Assembly (NCBI GenBank): GCA_964017195.1
Contig: OZ024891.1
Coordinates: 11,318,458-11,382,457 of the forward strand
DNA from: Siderastrea radians
Taxonomy: Eukaryota; Cnidaria; Anthozoa; Scleractinia; Rhizangiidae
Direction of reading: 5' to 3'
Length of the DNA: 64,000 bases
Below, piece by piece: positions 1-11,685 of this stretch. Numbering within the stretch: the stretch's first letter is position 1; each line of letters starts with the position of its first letter. Both the position numbers and the translations under genes were made by a program. Below the pieces are notes generated by a model. That model did not search any database and was not told the DNA's origin. It saw nothing but the letters and a program-made list of their open reading frames with translations.

Positions 1-699
1 CAACTTGACTGTTAGTATTCTGGTAAAATAATAGGAATGTGTTTCTTGCCAAGCTAGCACTAAAAGTCTGAAGACGACCATGTCAAAGAGCCTGTCGTGA
101 CAAAATTTGTTTTAGCGTGATTGGGGATTGGGGCGAACGCCGGGGAGAGTGGGTGGGTGTAAGGGGAAGGTAGGGCTTTCGGAGAAAAAAATATGCAGGT
201 GTTACACTAAAGGCTACATTACTGAAATGACATGAATAAAGAAAGTTACAATGCACATTGATATTTTTGTCTGTATTCCCGTTGTTATTTTTATAATAAC
301 GTTAATCGACAATGATCCCTTAACCAGCGATATAAACAAAATTTATATTTTAAAAAATCTATTTGTATATATCTACTCTGCCAGACTAATTGTTTTACTG
401 TAACCTGAATCGAAAGTAAGAAATAACTTGTATAAAATCATTTCTCTTTCGTAAAACCCTTCCTGTTGCGGTAATATTTGTTTTTCGGCCCACGGCATGA
501 GCTTTACAAATCAATCTTGCAGTGTTATTGTGTGGTCTTTTTGATTTACTCCACAGAGCAACTACAACAATCTACTAATTCTTGAAGAAGAGAAATGTAG
601 GGTACATTCCTCCGTTCTGGCGGGGTTGGTGCTTGAAGTTCCAAGGCAACCTCACCTTTAGCTTTTATATTTCCTCAAGAGAAAATAAGGAAACAGAGA

Positions 700-996
700 G
701 GGACACTGAGGGCGTTGGTTGGGATATGTCAATTCCACAAAAGTTATTTATAGACTGGCTTTTCAACGAAACGTCCGCATAATACCATTTCCCTTGTTTT
801 TCGAAGTCGTTTTCATCGACAAAACGTAACACCACTTTGTCCGCCATTACAAGCAAAATTTTGAATGGATCTTCAAACGCCAGATCGAGGTTGCCTTTAT
901 GCGGACGTCCGGAAAACAGACTTCCGTTCCAAATGGCCATCTAAAAATAACTTTACCGAACGTGACATATCCCAAAGCCTAGACTGACAGTGTCCC
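700..996. mobile_element. Small TIR element inside the left foldback arm
   Basis: This stretch is missing from the matching right arm, so it is an insertion. Its ends are imperfect inverted repeats, both beginning GGGACACTG and sharing GGGATATGTCA about 20 bases inward. It is about 297 bp long with no confident target duplication. A 91-aa reading frame on the minus strand is open across most of it but matches nothing I recognise. Confidence 0.5.
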
Positions 997-1265
997 TCTG
1001 ACCCCTCTGACACAGATCGTACTGATCGACAACAATAGGGTGGGTGATATGAGGGGAGGAAAGCACGGTGTCTCTGGCTGTAGAGAAGTTCACTTCCTCT
1101 TCTACCGCAAGCACATCTTGCTCCGTCACCTGCACCTCTTGCTGACACGCTTTCGCTGGGCAAACAACCTCTCACCATTTGGGCCCTCGAGCTCGACGCA
1201 TGCCTTTGGAGACAACATCGGGGTCTCGTTTCTTCCCGGTGCCTTGACCGATGTTAAACTTGGCT
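985..1265 (-). pseudogene. Inverted fragment of the zinc-finger gene family, 3' part
   Basis: Read on the minus strand, this contains VTEQDVLAVEEEVNFSTARDT followed by a segment ending VVDQYDLC, matching the plus-strand copy at 2165-2410 and, more distantly, the C-terminal half of the ORF at 6965-7801. A short deletion and frame changes break it. It forms the inner part of the left foldback arm. Confidence 0.65.
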
Positions 1266-1281
1266 TTTAGGTAAGACGTAG

Positions 1282-1579
1282 GTAAAACGTTGCCTGACTT
1301 TGAATTTATTATTCCTTGGAATAATCAATTGCACAATTTCGAGTTTGGCGATGGGAAACTAAATGTGGTATGGCGAGCGTATGGCATTGTTTTAGGAAAG
1401 CGTTTTTGTGGTGGAGAAAAATACAGGTTAGTCGCTTTACCTTTGTTATTTTATGATTTTAGAAAGGTAGTATGTTGGTATTAGGGCTCTATAACTGTTT
1501 TATTTACGAGAAAACGAATTTTGAGATGAAATTTCATACAGAAACGTCTTTATAAATTCAAAGTCAAGCAACGTTTTAC
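1282..1579. mobile_element. Nested short TIR element (~300 bp)
   Basis: GTAAAACGTTGC at 1282 is mirrored by GCAACGTTTTAC ending at 1579, and the similarity continues inward through a TGACTTTGAATTTAT stretch. TA-like flanks are visible but not clean. It has no coding capacity of note. It lies in the centre of the foldback element and separates the two captured gene fragments. Confidence 0.45.
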
Positions 1580-1809
1580 CCTAGGGTGTACAAGGGAAGG
1601 GGCCTTGGATGGCACTCCAATGACATTTCAATTTTTTGCACTCTGTTATTTAAATTACTTATCTTTACCATTGATACAGTAATTTAATCCAAAGTTGTTA
1701 TTTTATCTCAGATGTAAACTAAAGTTGGTTCTCTGCTCCATTTTCAAACAGTCATTTTAAAACGATATCCACGGTCAGGCAGCCCAGGCAATCCAGCACA
1801 GAAACAACC

Positions 1810-2410
1810 ATGTTCCACAAGTTCGTAGGACTCCAGCTTTGCCCAGGACTGGAGATTCGTTCTCGTGTCCACAAGAGGGTTGTGTACGTGTGTTCCAACG
1901 ACTCTACTATTGAATGGCACCTTTCCCTGGAAGCCTGCGAGCTGTCCCCTGGAAAGTATTGCACCTTAGACCTTGCAAAACAGGAGTACGCCTCTCACCT
2001 TCAGGAAGGTACAGGCCTTGTGCCTTCGTTACAAGTCCCAGCCTCGTATGTGTCAGCCGACAACGACTACAAGGACGACTGGGCCTGAGGCTGAAAGATT
2101 TAGGGACGCGCAGAGGTCTTAACTGGCACCGGGAAGAAAGTAGACCCGATGTTGCGCCAAAGAAATGCGTCGAGCTCGTGGTCCAAATGGTGAGAAGCTG
2201 TTTGCTGTAACGGAAATTCTATCCGCCCAGCAAATTTCATCCTTCTTCTCTCGTTTGGCAGCAAAAGGTTGTCAGCAAGAAGTGCAGGTGACGGAGCAAG
2301 ATGTGATCGCGGTAGAAGAGCAAGTTAACTTCTCTACAGCCAGGGACACCCACCCTATTGTTGTCGATCAGTACAATCTGTGTGCCTTAGTTAAAAGCAA
2401 GGAAATATAA
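1810..2410 (+). pseudogene. Captured zinc-finger gene copy, broken
   Basis: Two plus-strand reading frames in different phases (1810-2088 and 2165-2410) align in order with the N-terminal and C-terminal parts of the 278-aa ORF at 6965-7801. The first holds a decayed finger region (VVYVCSNDS, then EWHLSLEACELSP). The second holds AQQISSFFSRLAAK and VVDQYNLCALV. A stop and a frameshift around 2086-2165 separate them. The copy sits in the middle and right arm of the foldback element. It is likely a captured fragment, not a functional gene. Confidence 0.7.
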
Positions 2411-2542
2411 AAGCTAAAGGTGGGGTTGCCTTGGAACTTCAAGCACCAACCCCGCTAGTACGGAGAATGTACCCTACATTTCTCTTCTTCAAGAATTAAG
2501 GGATTGTTGTAGTTGCTCTGTGGAGTAAATTAAAGAGACCTC

Positions 2543-4093
2543 CAGGGCTCGAGACTAACGGTAGCCAACTAGTCACAGACTAGTAGAAATTCCGTTTTGG
2601 CTAGTAAGTTTTGCACTTTCACTATCCATTTTGGCTAGTGAAAATTTCAAAGCACTAAAGCACCAGATAGAAACCAAAGTAAATATTGCTTCTGATGATC
2701 GGATCCCAATAGCAAATTGAGTGAGCAGAAACTAAAAGTTAACTCGTAAAAGGATATCATAATGTTCGTATGCTACTTGTTTTGTCCTCTCAACGTTTTT
2801 CCCTAGTAATTCTTCTCTCAGATGGCAACGTTTTCTCCGTCATTTCTACGTTCGAACGAAATTAGCCGTCTTCAGAACGTTTCACCATACGTTTCCTTGA
2901 AGGTCCATTAGTGCGTTCATATGATATTTGTCTACACGTTAGTAGGTTCACACAATTCTTTAGTCTTCTGTTATCGTCTTTTTTCCATTAATTGCTACGT
3001 TCGTACTTGTAATAGTTTCTCTTCCCAGCGTTTCTCTGTCCGTAACGTCTTCACCACGTTTCTCCGTATGTAAGTAGGTTCGTTGATTTATTAGTCTAGC
3101 CTTCTCAACGTTTCTTTGTACGTTAGCACGTTCGAACGACATTTTTCTGCTCTTCCTAAGGTTTTCAGTGTGTTAGTACATTCGTACGATAAGTCGTCAC
3201 TTCTTAGCGTTTCTCTGTACGTTAGTATGTTCATACGGTATTAGTCTTGTCTTCTCAACGTTTATCCGTACGTTAGTGCGATTTTAGCTGTCTCATTTAC
3301 GTTTCTCCGTAATTTATTGTCCCACTGTAATGGTTCAGTTTGTCCTTTCGGCGTTCTTCCTTATGTCACACACGTTCTAACGGAATTAGTTTTGTCTAAT
3401 AACGTTTCTCCGTAAGCAAGTGGTTGCGTATTTTATTAGTCTCTGTATCTTGGTGAGTTGGCAGCGTTTCTCCCTACTGTAGTGCATTTGCAACCAACGT
3501 GTTTGATATGACTTCTTAACGTTTGTCCGTACCTTACTAAGTTCGAACCTTATTAGTTTTTTTGCTCATTGTTTCTCCGCACTTAAATACGCTAAGCCTT
3601 ATAATTTACTTGTCTTCTGTTGTAGACGTTTTCCGTACGTGAGTTGAGTGCTGTATCAGTCTTGTCTTTTTAACGTTTCTCCGTACCTTACAACGTTCGT
3701 ACGATGTTAGTCTTGTCTTCTTAACGTTTCTTCGTACGATGACATGCTCATATAAGGTTAACTGTCCGAGTTATTCGTCATGATCTGATCGAAGCGGAAA
3801 AGAGAAGCGTGAACTACATCGCCCCTGGGAATTTGCCCTTAAGGCACATAGTGCTTTGCATTCCACGTGTGAGGATCTTTAACCGTTGGAAAGAATAGTC
3901 AACATTCAAGTTCTTCACTGTTGAGATTACAGAGAGGCATGTATACAGTTAACTCGGCTAAAAGTTAGACCCATTGAACACAGTATGAGATTATGCAAAA
4001 AAGTCTGGCTAAAGAAACTTTATTTTGGCTAGTGAAATCAAACCTCTCACTAGCCACTTGGCTACTAAGGTGAAAAGTTAGTCTCGAGCCCTG
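2543..4093. mobile_element. hAT-like nonautonomous DNA transposon with 5-bp target duplication
   Basis: The ends are perfect 17-bp inverted repeats, CAGGGCTCGAGACTAAC, flanked by ACCTC on both sides (2538-2542 and 4094-4098). The undisturbed opposite arm of the foldback element (near 530-545) shows the empty-site form. Subterminal repeats of a GGCTAGT-type motif occur near both ends. The interior is a degenerate tandem array with no transposase. CAGGG-type ends suit hAT elements. A 5-bp duplication is shorter than the usual 8 bp, so the superfamily is tentative. Confidence 0.75.
2800..3770. repeat. Degenerate ~51-bp tandem repeat (minisatellite)
   Basis: The unit reads roughly CTTCTCAACGTTTCTCCGTA, then CGTTAGTACGTTCGTACGRT, then ATTAGTCTTGT. 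It recurs about 18-19 times with heavy divergence. The motifs AACGTTTCTCCGTACGTTAG and GTTCGTACG are easily seen from 3000 to 3760. The self-complementary CGTACG and AACGTT cores may give each unit some hairpin potential. It lies wholly inside the hAT-like insert. Confidence 0.75.
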
Positions 4094-4628
4094 ACCTCAC
4101 AATAACACTGCAAGATTGATTTGTAAAGCTCATGCCGTGGGCCGAAAAACAAATATTACCGCAACAGGAAGGGTTTTACGAAAGAGAAATGATTTCATAC
4201 AAATTATTTCTTACTTTCGATTCAGGTTACAGTAAAACAATTAGTCTGGCAGAGTAGATGTATACAAATAGATTTTTTAAAATATAAATTTTGTTTATAT
4301 CGCTGGTTAAGGGATCATTGTCGATTAACGTTATTATAAAAATAACAACGGGAATACAGACAAAAATGTCAATGTGCATTATAACTTTCTTTATTCATGT
4401 CATTTCAGTAATGTAGCCTTTAGTGTAACACCTGCATATTTTTTTCTCCGAAAGCCCTACCTTCCCCTTACCCCCACCCACTCTCCCCGGCGTTCGCCCC
4501 AATCCCCAATCACGCTAAAACAAATTTTGTCACGGCAGGCTCTTTGACATGGCCGTCTTCAGACTTTTAGTACTAGCTAGGCAAGAACACATTCCTATTA
4601 TTTTACCAGAATACTAACAGTCAAGTTG

Positions 4629-6964
4629 ATCATCCTTCAACCACCTTGGTAAGTTTAACCATGTCAGACTTTGTTGTGTTTTCTCAGAACAAGGGTATTT
4701 CAGTTGGACAGACTGCCTGGAAATTAATTTCAAATGACTGGCTTTCACTAGTCTGTCACTGTTTGATTTTTAGGACTTTAAGTCCTCCTCGCTGCCAGTA
4801 ACTAGTCAAACGCAAATTCTGCAATATATTCCCTACGATGAGCAGTTTTAATCTATTGAAAACTGCATTTTATCTTTTCGATACAGTTTGCCGCTTTAGC
4901 AGCAAGCGAATTCTTGTCACGCAAATGTAAGCGAGTGGAAACAGATGTTCAATTGTTTTTAAGAACGCTTAAAGTACCAGGAATGTTAACTTTCCAAGAT
5001 AATAAGTTAATTTCCTTGCTATAAAACATGTTATTTTGCAGTACAAGGAGGCAAATACTCAAATACGAGCCTTGTGTGACGAACAGATGATTGCATTGAC
5101 TTTTCGACCTGTGGTTGAGATGTAATTTATTCGGTGTCGGATAACGAAAGCTAGAATCAAAGCTTCTTCTCTTAGCATCTATTTTACGACGAATACCCAA
5201 AGGTAGGATGTGTTTCATCAAAATAAAACGTATTTTAAGTTACAATGTGTATGATGTCCGATATTGGACTGTAGAAGGTTTTCTGAGCTGATTTTTGATT
5301 GATGTTGGGTTTATTTATAGTGACGTTTGTTTGTAGTACAAATTGGTCGCGTTGCCAAAATTGACTCATCGTTTCCGTCTCTCAACGGGACACTTTTGTC
5401 GGGCCGAGGAAGAAATTTTCACACAGCATAATATGAAGTATAAGCTTAAAGACCATTGTAGTTTTGGCTTGAAATTCAATGTCCAGTGGGCTTTCTATGG
5501 TTTAGAAATTAGCTAAAATTTGCTTATCCGCTGAAGCGCGTAGAGTGGGGTAGATAAAACAGCTAGAAAGATATAAAATTTAAAAGCTTTTCCCAAATAA
5601 ACTACAGTTTTGGAAAGAGCAGGAATGGTGTTATGATTTGCTAAAATTACATTGGTAAACATTACAGCGTTTAGCTGTACGAGCGAAAAGAAAATGCACC
5701 ATTTTACCCTTTTTTTGATGGCGGCGGGAAGCCAAAATGGCGATTTTCAGACTTTCCTCGATTTTGAAAAAACTAAAGCGCTTTAGGAACTTTTAATTGT
5801 ATTTTCGAAAATAACTCACTAAAGGGTTTATTTAGGCAAAATATGAAGGAATTGAAAATTTCACAACTGGCGCCGGGTTTTCGATATTTACAGACACTGG
5901 CTCTTAAATAGGATCAGGGCTTAAGAACGTTGACGGCACACTATCCTAAATTGACGACCAGACGCTGGAGGCTGCTACTATTCGGGTTGAGGCGATCGCT
6001 GAGGAAATCCCATTTCAGGTGGAGGTATCTGAATCACATACAGGGGTAAGTAGCAAATGATAACTGTCGCGCAATCGTTACATACCCTCGCGTCGACACT
6101 CATAGCGCTGACTCGGCTAGCTGGTGTGTCGAGATTCTCTGTGATCTCTCGGGGTTTTATATTAGTACCTAGGCCGAAGGCTTGGCATTTTAGTGAATAG
6201 TGTAAATTTTGCGTTCGATTGTATGAGTTCAGACAAGATCTCAACTGGCAAGAATACAAACTGTAATTGGCCTGTAATGTAGAATTAACTAGCAATTCGA
6301 TTTGCGAATTCAGATTGGAAAGTTTGATTACTGACATTACTGACTAAAACTCAACCCTTCTATCGGTATATTTTATTCTCGTAGCGACAGGGCTCTACTG
6401 GGCCTTGAGTCAATTCTTAAACCAGAAGAAAGTGAGAACCAGGTTTCGCTGGATTGCAGGGTAGTTTTGAGCTCCTGGGAATGCAACTTTGTATTGCTCA
6501 TAGTTAAAGACTGTTGTGTTAGTAGAGGTAACAATAGAAAGCTTGAGTGAGCATTAATTCCGACTTGACCCCAGTCATCTCTCTTATTTTTTAGATGTGA
6601 GGCTGTCACGCGCGTCTGTTAACGACGGGGGATCCTGCTGAGGACAAGTCAGGCACAAATCCACGAGAGTGCAGTTACGTTATAATCACTTCATTTCCAA
6701 CAAGCGCAACCAAACTGGTTGTTTTATTCAGTTCTTAACCAAACATATCTTTGGAGCAAACGTTTCCTCCGCGGTAGGAAACCTTCGAACGTTGTGATTT
6801 TTGACATGGCATCTTATTTTCGTACAAGGCAAAAGTAGGGTTGTTCTCTGATAACCTGTGTGCAAGAAATAGCAAGACTGTAGAAAGTAATAGCTCTTTA
6901 TTTTTTCTGTGCTGAAGGTCCCGGACATGATAAAATAAAAGCATCATTCTCGCACGGAGATTTC
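4629..6964. other. AT-rich intergenic DNA without recognisable genes
   Basis: No convincing coding region was found. Open frames such as 5978-6337 on the minus strand have no recognisable domain. A segment near 5700-5890 (around GCCAAAATGGCGATTTTCAG and the following CTAAAGGGTTTATTTAGGCA) resembles 9470-9620, so it is probably a dispersed repeat. Confidence 0.5.
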
Positions 6965-7801
6965 ATGTCATTTAAACATGCGACGGGAACGATGGCGCCA
7001 ACATCAACTTCTGTGACTTCATCGGGCTTCTTCATCAAACATCAGGCTTCTGAAGCTTCCATTCATAGCGGCGAAAAGACAGCTGTGTATGCCTGTCCCC
7101 AAGACGGCTGCGTCCGTGTCTTTCAAAGATCCTCTGCTTTGGAGAGGCACTTGTCTCTGGAAAAGTGTACACAGTCACCAGAGAGACATTCACCAATGGA
7201 TTTAGTGAAAATGGGAAACAAGACCTGCTTGGAGGAAGGAGTTGGCGTTTTACCTGCACTTCAAGCCCCGATAAGTCACCAAGAGGCCACCGTGATACCA
7301 AAGGAGGAATGGGCTATCAGGGCAGCCAAGAAGTCCTATCGATTCAGTGATAAACAAAAATCCTATCTTATGGCGAAATTTCACATTGGCCAAACGACGG
7401 GCAGCAAGGTTGACGCTGTGGTAGTGGCACGAGAAATGCTACGAGCCCGCTGTACTGATGGTGTTCGTCTTTTTCAGGCATCTGAATTCTTGTCTTCCTC
7501 GCAGGTCTCGTCCTTCTTCTCTCGTCAAATTGCCGCAGTTCGTCAAAGCGATCCTGATGAAATGGATGCTCAGGCTGCTCTGGAGCAAAATAATTTTAGT
7601 CAGGCAAAGGAGACTGTAGAAACAGTTCAGCTCCAGCATCCTCTCGTGTACGATCATTATAACCTGTGTGCAATGGTACTGTGCAATACCCTGAAGCAGC
7701 TCAAGCTGCCGATACTGCAGCGCGTACCTGGGCCTAGATGTGCCTCTCCCACATGTGCGCGAGAAGGCTCCATACTTGGCGCTTCTAGAGGACATTACTA
7801 G
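6965..7801 (+). CDS. Zinc-finger protein of a multicopy invertebrate family (278 aa)
   Basis: This is a single intronless open frame from an ATG. Residues 43-70 form one C2HC-type finger (YACPQDGCVRVF, then a linker to ERHLSLEKC). Residues ~120-190 hold a second conserved block: YRFSDKQKSYLMAKFHIGQ, then an EMLRARCTDG segment and EFLSSSQVSSFFSRQIA. I have the impression of related sequences in cnidarian and mollusc genomes, but I know of no tested function. Homologous fragments occur at 1810-2410 and 985-1265 inside a foldback transposon, so the family is mobile or was captured. The C-terminal ~30 residues look unconserved, so the original stop may lie elsewhere. DNA binding is inferred from the finger alone. 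Confidence 0.6.
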   Translation: MSFKHATGTMAPTSTSVTSSGFFIKHQASEASIHSGEKTAVYACPQDGCVRVFQRSSALERHLSLEKCTQSPERHSPMDLVKMGNKTCLEEGVGVLPALQAPISHQEATVIPKEEWAIRAAKKSYRFSDKQKSYLMAKFHIGQTTGSKVDAVVVAREMLRARCTDGVRLFQASEFLSSSQVSSFFSRQIAAVRQSDPDEMDAQAALEQNNFSQAKETVETVQLQHPLVYDHYNLCAMVLCNTLKQLKLPILQRVPGPRCASPTCAREGSILGASRGHY

Positions 7802-9775
7802 CAAGTGCTCGTGCAGAAAGTAATTCTCGACAAGTGTCAGCATTCCTCGTTTTCATTGATGGGGATGGACCATTTTATTTTTGAAAGGGTGAGAGGGATG
7901 CCCTGGATGTCATGTAACAATAACAATTAGAGTATACGCTCTACACTGCTTTTAGAAAGAAGAAAGCATCCCGCACGACCCACATTCGGAAACAAAATCC
8001 TGCTCAGGGAAAAGTCAGGAAACAATCTACGGGAAAAAGTCTCCAGCCTCACCCATAAAAAAGACGATAATTTTGTCCATCCCAAACTACAGACTTTTCT
8101 CGCAAAGTAACCTTCCACAGAAGTTTATTTCATTTATTTATGATACTTATATATCATGACATTTCTTAAAGGAAATGAAGTTTAATTGTACATCGTCCAT
8201 AAAGCTACTTCAGGTAAAACAAAAGGAACATGTTTTCACCACTGCACCTGTGTCAGCGTGACATTTCGTTGTCTCATATGTCAACAACACTTACCCTAAC
8301 AGCACAAATTGCGATGTAACATTAGCAAATAGATTGAAATGGTTCCTGATTTGCTTACACCAGAAAGTCTGGGATTGTAGAAGCTGGTGTAGTGTAGCAT
8401 TGAGGTAGATGTACGTCTTTTGGGTATGTTTGTTGGTACTGCTTCAGAATATAATTACATTGTAGCCCTAAATGTTGTGCATTTCGGAGTCGGACAGTTT
8501 TGCTCCTTTGTTCCGTAGTTATATAGGCGGAATTTCGTTTGAAATTGTCACTTAACCTCTGGCTATAACACTGATATTTTGATCACCTTTCCGCTATATA
8601 AACGTTACGTTACTAAAGCTCTTGACATCCTGACCACTCTCGAGAGATTATTGTATGAATTCCACCCAATGGTTTGTTTACGTGATGTTGACAGTGTTCT
8701 TGAAATGATCGCAAGTGTTTCAACTCGATCAAACGGTCCTGCGAACTGCAAAAACGTATTAACTATTAACTGTTATTAACTGTTTCTAACGGATCGAAAT
8801 GCGAAATTTTGAAAATAATAAACGCCTAGTGGCTAAGACTTCTGGAAACCGCCTCGGTTTGAAATGCCAACAGCGCTTGTTGACAGATTCACTTTAGGAG
8901 AATACAAGCCGACGGTATTAATACACTGGAGGGATTTGCAGCTCAAATTTGACTTTCAAGAGCTTCTAAAACATTCGAATGCATTTTATACTTAGTAGTA
9001 GGTAATATTTTCTAGTTCAATCGGCAAATCGCTAAGATTTAAATTATTGTGATAATTTTTATCGGCACAACCTAAGTTTATCTTGTGTGATTTGGGCAGA
9101 ACGCATAACATAAATATTCGATTTTGTCACAGAGAAGATTTGTGAGTTTGACCTTGAAACTTGGCATGGGAAATATTTAATAATGATACCTTCTGGCAGT
9201 AAAGTAAAATTATCGGAAAACGAGGTACCAGGACCATTTTAATGCCGTTAAACTTCACCTACATTTTGCCGCCATTATTAGCGCTCTATAGAGGTGTTTT
9301 TAAAATGGCTCGCAAAATCTCAGTAGTAACAGATTTGAATTGTTTTGAATGTGAAACATGTATAAGAATAGTTGTTCCTAATTCATGTCAAGGTTGACGT
9401 CAATTGAATTTATTCTAACACCTTAGCGATGCTTCGTCCTCACACCTAATTTGGGTGTTTGATAATGCGAAAAACCGCACTTTGGCCGCACTTTCAACTT
9501 TTTGTGAATTTCTGAAAATTAAAATATCACTCGAACTTTTCAAAAATGTGATTTTTGAGAACAATTTACCAAAGGGTATCTTCGGGTAAAATGTGAGGAA
9601 TTTGCCAAATGGGTCGTTGACGGAGCATTCTCGATCCTAACAGGCAGCTACTGTTAATTAATGATGCATTCAGTCGCTTGTGCTACTGAAACTGGAGTCA
9701 AACGTAGTAAGTGCGGGTCCCTGTGCTCAAGACAAGTCTTGTGCTACCATTTCACCACCCACACCTACACCTCAC
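7802..9775. other. Intergenic or intronic AT-rich DNA, no gene recognised
   Basis: No exon or RNA gene is recognised here. Short open frames lack domains. The part near 9470-9620 resembles 5700-5890, suggesting a low-copy dispersed repeat. Confidence 0.45.
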
Positions 9776-10018
9776 CTGGTCATAGCTGTTATTTGAGGCT
9801 TGTCGATAAAACTTAAAATAGCCACCATCGAAGCTGTATGATACCTTGTACTCGGTCATCCACGAGAATATATGCGTTTCACCAGCACCTTGGGTTGCAA
9901 TTTTTGTGACCTTGGTGATGTTACCCAAATCGACCTGAATCCACTGTCCTAAGTCCCAAATTCGAGGCGACCACCCCTGTACTGGTTGATTAAGTCTAGC
10001 CTCAAAAGGCGGAGATTC
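9776..10018 (-). CDS. Exon: middle part of an F5/8 type C (discoidin) domain
   Basis: The minus-strand reading contains GWSPRIWDLGQWIQVDLGN, a KVTKIATQG segment and a TEYKVSYSFDGGYFKFYRQ segment, the hallmark core of the extracellular discoidin fold. A GTGAGG donor follows at 9775-9770, and an acceptor (TTTTTATAG) precedes it at 10019-10025. It follows the 68-bp exon at 10941-11008 that carries the start of a domain. The matching C-terminal exon is not seen to the left. Such domains bind carbohydrate or phospholipid in secreted and cell-surface proteins. Confidence 0.8.
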
Positions 10019-10251
10019 CTATAAAAAGTGATTCCTATATAAAGTAAGTTTATCTAATTTCTTAAAAATAAGATTCAACGATGTAATGCTACAAAAAATA
10101 GGTTTTATAGAAGCTAAGGTTCCAGAACATTGTTCCAAAAGTATATAAGAAAGAGGATCTAACCAGTAATGTTAGAAGTAGTTGCAAGTGGTGAAAGCGG
10201 TGACTGTGTGCGCAAGTGGCTGTGTGCTGAATTTAGTGAAAGGGCTGTTTG

Positions 10252-10334
10252 ATCATCGTCGTCATCGTCATCGTCATCGTCATTATCATCATCATCGTCG
10301 TCGTCGTCGTCGTCGTCATCATTTCCGTCATCAT
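10252..10334. repeat. (CGTCAT)n-like microsatellite
   Basis: Run of CGTCAT, CAT and CGT units. The His/Arg-rich open frame across it is an artefact of the repeat. Confidence 0.9.
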
Positions 10335-10515
10335 TTCAAAAGTTCATTATCTAAATTTCGTATTTATAACTTCTCAAGCTTATATATTTCTAAATAATCG
10401 GTTAGTTTAACGTCAAGAAGAGTTAAAAACCTTTTTTTCATTTTCCTCTTGCAAAGGATAGATCTCAATAGTTTTGAAAAGAAAACAAGACAACACGTAT
10501 TAATTTTCAAGACAT

Positions 10516-10540
10516 GTTTCGATGTGGCTCACATCGTCAG
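10516..10540 (-). ncRNA. Hammerhead-ribozyme-like core (relic)
   Basis: On the minus strand CTGACGA is followed by a 4-bp stem with loop (TGTG-AGC-CACA) and then GAAAC, matching the order CTGANGA / stem II / GAAAC of hammerhead cores. Such cores are known at the ends of Penelope-like elements, and similar motifs occur at 24082 and 43880 here. I could not identify convincing stems I and III, so cleavage activity is doubtful. It is probably the tail of an old retroelement. Confidence 0.4.
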
Positions 10541-10940
10541 TTATAACAAAGTTCGAATGCTGTTTAAACTGTATAACAACTTCGGAAGCAGGCACAATGA
10601 ATTAGGGTTACAAAAACAATACTGAAGAAATCAGAATAAATAAATACTAAAGCGCAAGTGTTAAATTAATGTGATTAACTTGTTTGTTCAGGTCGGGCTT
10701 TTCCTAACTGACGTGCATAGCCTCCATAAGTTTCAGCTGGAAATTGGTAGATCTCAGTCTTTCGAAGTTCTGATAAAAATGATTGGGGAGTTTTTTAAAG
10801 TGGTACCAAAAGATTATTTGCCCGGTAGTGAAATGAAATACGGACATGTGCATATAGAGAAGAAAGCTTTTATATGTAAGATTAAAATCCTCAAAACTAC
10901 AACGTAGAACATAACTTGTCCACATAAAGCTCAGACTTAC

Positions 10941-11008
10941 AGCCGTTGTAGCCTTGATAGCAGAGTCAGGAATTGTGTTATCCTCCATTCCCAAAGCAGA
11001 GTCACAGT
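10941..11008 (-). CDS. Exon (68 bp): start of an F5/8 type C domain
   Basis: It codes for CDSALGMEDNTIPDSAIKA, the standard opening of the discoidin domain with its first Cys. The acceptor (CTCAG) is at 11009-11010 and the donor GTAAGT at 10940-10935. An exon of identical length and content lies at 44245-44312, showing a repeated exon cassette. The next exon in transcription order is 9776-10018. Confidence 0.8.
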
Positions 11009-11556
11009 CTGAGACGTAAAAATGTTACAGAATCAGCGAACATATCGAGGCTTTCAGATAACTGTAATAGTGGCGCATTTTTAAAGAAGCGCACATTCGG
11101 TATTTATATGTTCAAATGCGTTTTATACTTTAACTGAAGGTCGCGTTATTCATGATCAAGCCTAGTCAACCGACCCGTAAATGAAAGGGACTTTGCTACA
11201 CAAAAACACTAGATACTACGCCCCTTCTCTTTTTCGAGCAGTGATGAGGGTTCTTTAACATGCCTTTCTCGTTTAGTATGACGAGGTGCAGAAGGCAGAG
11301 CTTACCGCAAAAAAATAGTCTGTCGACACAAGGTAACGTATCGAATGTCAATTTGTCAGTATTGATACAGTCTGAGTTGCCAGGGTGAGGTGAATAAAGC
11401 GTGTTTACTGATACTCTTTTAAGTTCTTCTTGGCTCCTACGCAGAGTTTATTGTCGCAAAATTAATTTGCAGACGGAAGCTTCACAATCCTCCTACTAAA
11501 TCTGTTAAACACCAACCTTATTTTCTGTTATAATTTAAAAATACCAAAATGCTTAC

Positions 11557-11685
11557 TTCTGCAGCCATATAACTCTACCCTCAAGGCAATCAATCCGTTC
11601 CAATTCTCTGGAACAATTCTAAGGTACCGTGCTTTTATTGGTGGATTCAGCTGATGACTGACAAGGTTGTTTGCATCTGAATTCC
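11557..11685 (-). CDS. Exon: C-terminal part of an F5/8 type C domain
   Basis: It codes for a short lead-in, then NNLVSHQLNPPIKARYLRIV and a segment ending LRVELYGC, the last strands and closing Cys of a discoidin domain. Acceptor CTTAG lies at 11686-11690 and donor GTAAGC at 11556-11551. It probably completes the domain begun by exons 20656-20741 and 20061-20289, which implies an 8.4-kb intron filled with repeats. Confidence 0.8.

Larger units (their letters stand above)
1..4628. mobile_element. Foldback-type DNA element with long inverted repeats
   Basis: The first bases of the window reappear as reverse complement ending at 4628. The match runs for about 530 bp (1-530 against 4099-4628), then continues inward as 540-700 and 990-1265 against 2537-2395 and 2400-2090. 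The right arm is split by a hAT-like insertion (2543-4093) and the left arm by a small TIR insert (700-996), so the original arms were about 1 kb each. The left end is at or beyond the window start, so no target duplication can be judged. There is no recognisable transposase. The inner parts of both arms carry pieces of a zinc-finger gene related to the ORF at 6965-7801, which looks like host-gene capture. The superfamily is unknown. Confidence 0.75.

Noticed and set aside
2800..3770. CRISPR-like array
   Set aside because: The units are degenerate throughout with no constant repeat and unique spacers, and the sequence is eukaryotic. It is a minisatellite in a transposon.
10182..10397. His/Arg-rich 71-aa ORF
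   Set aside because: Produced by the CGTCAT microsatellite.
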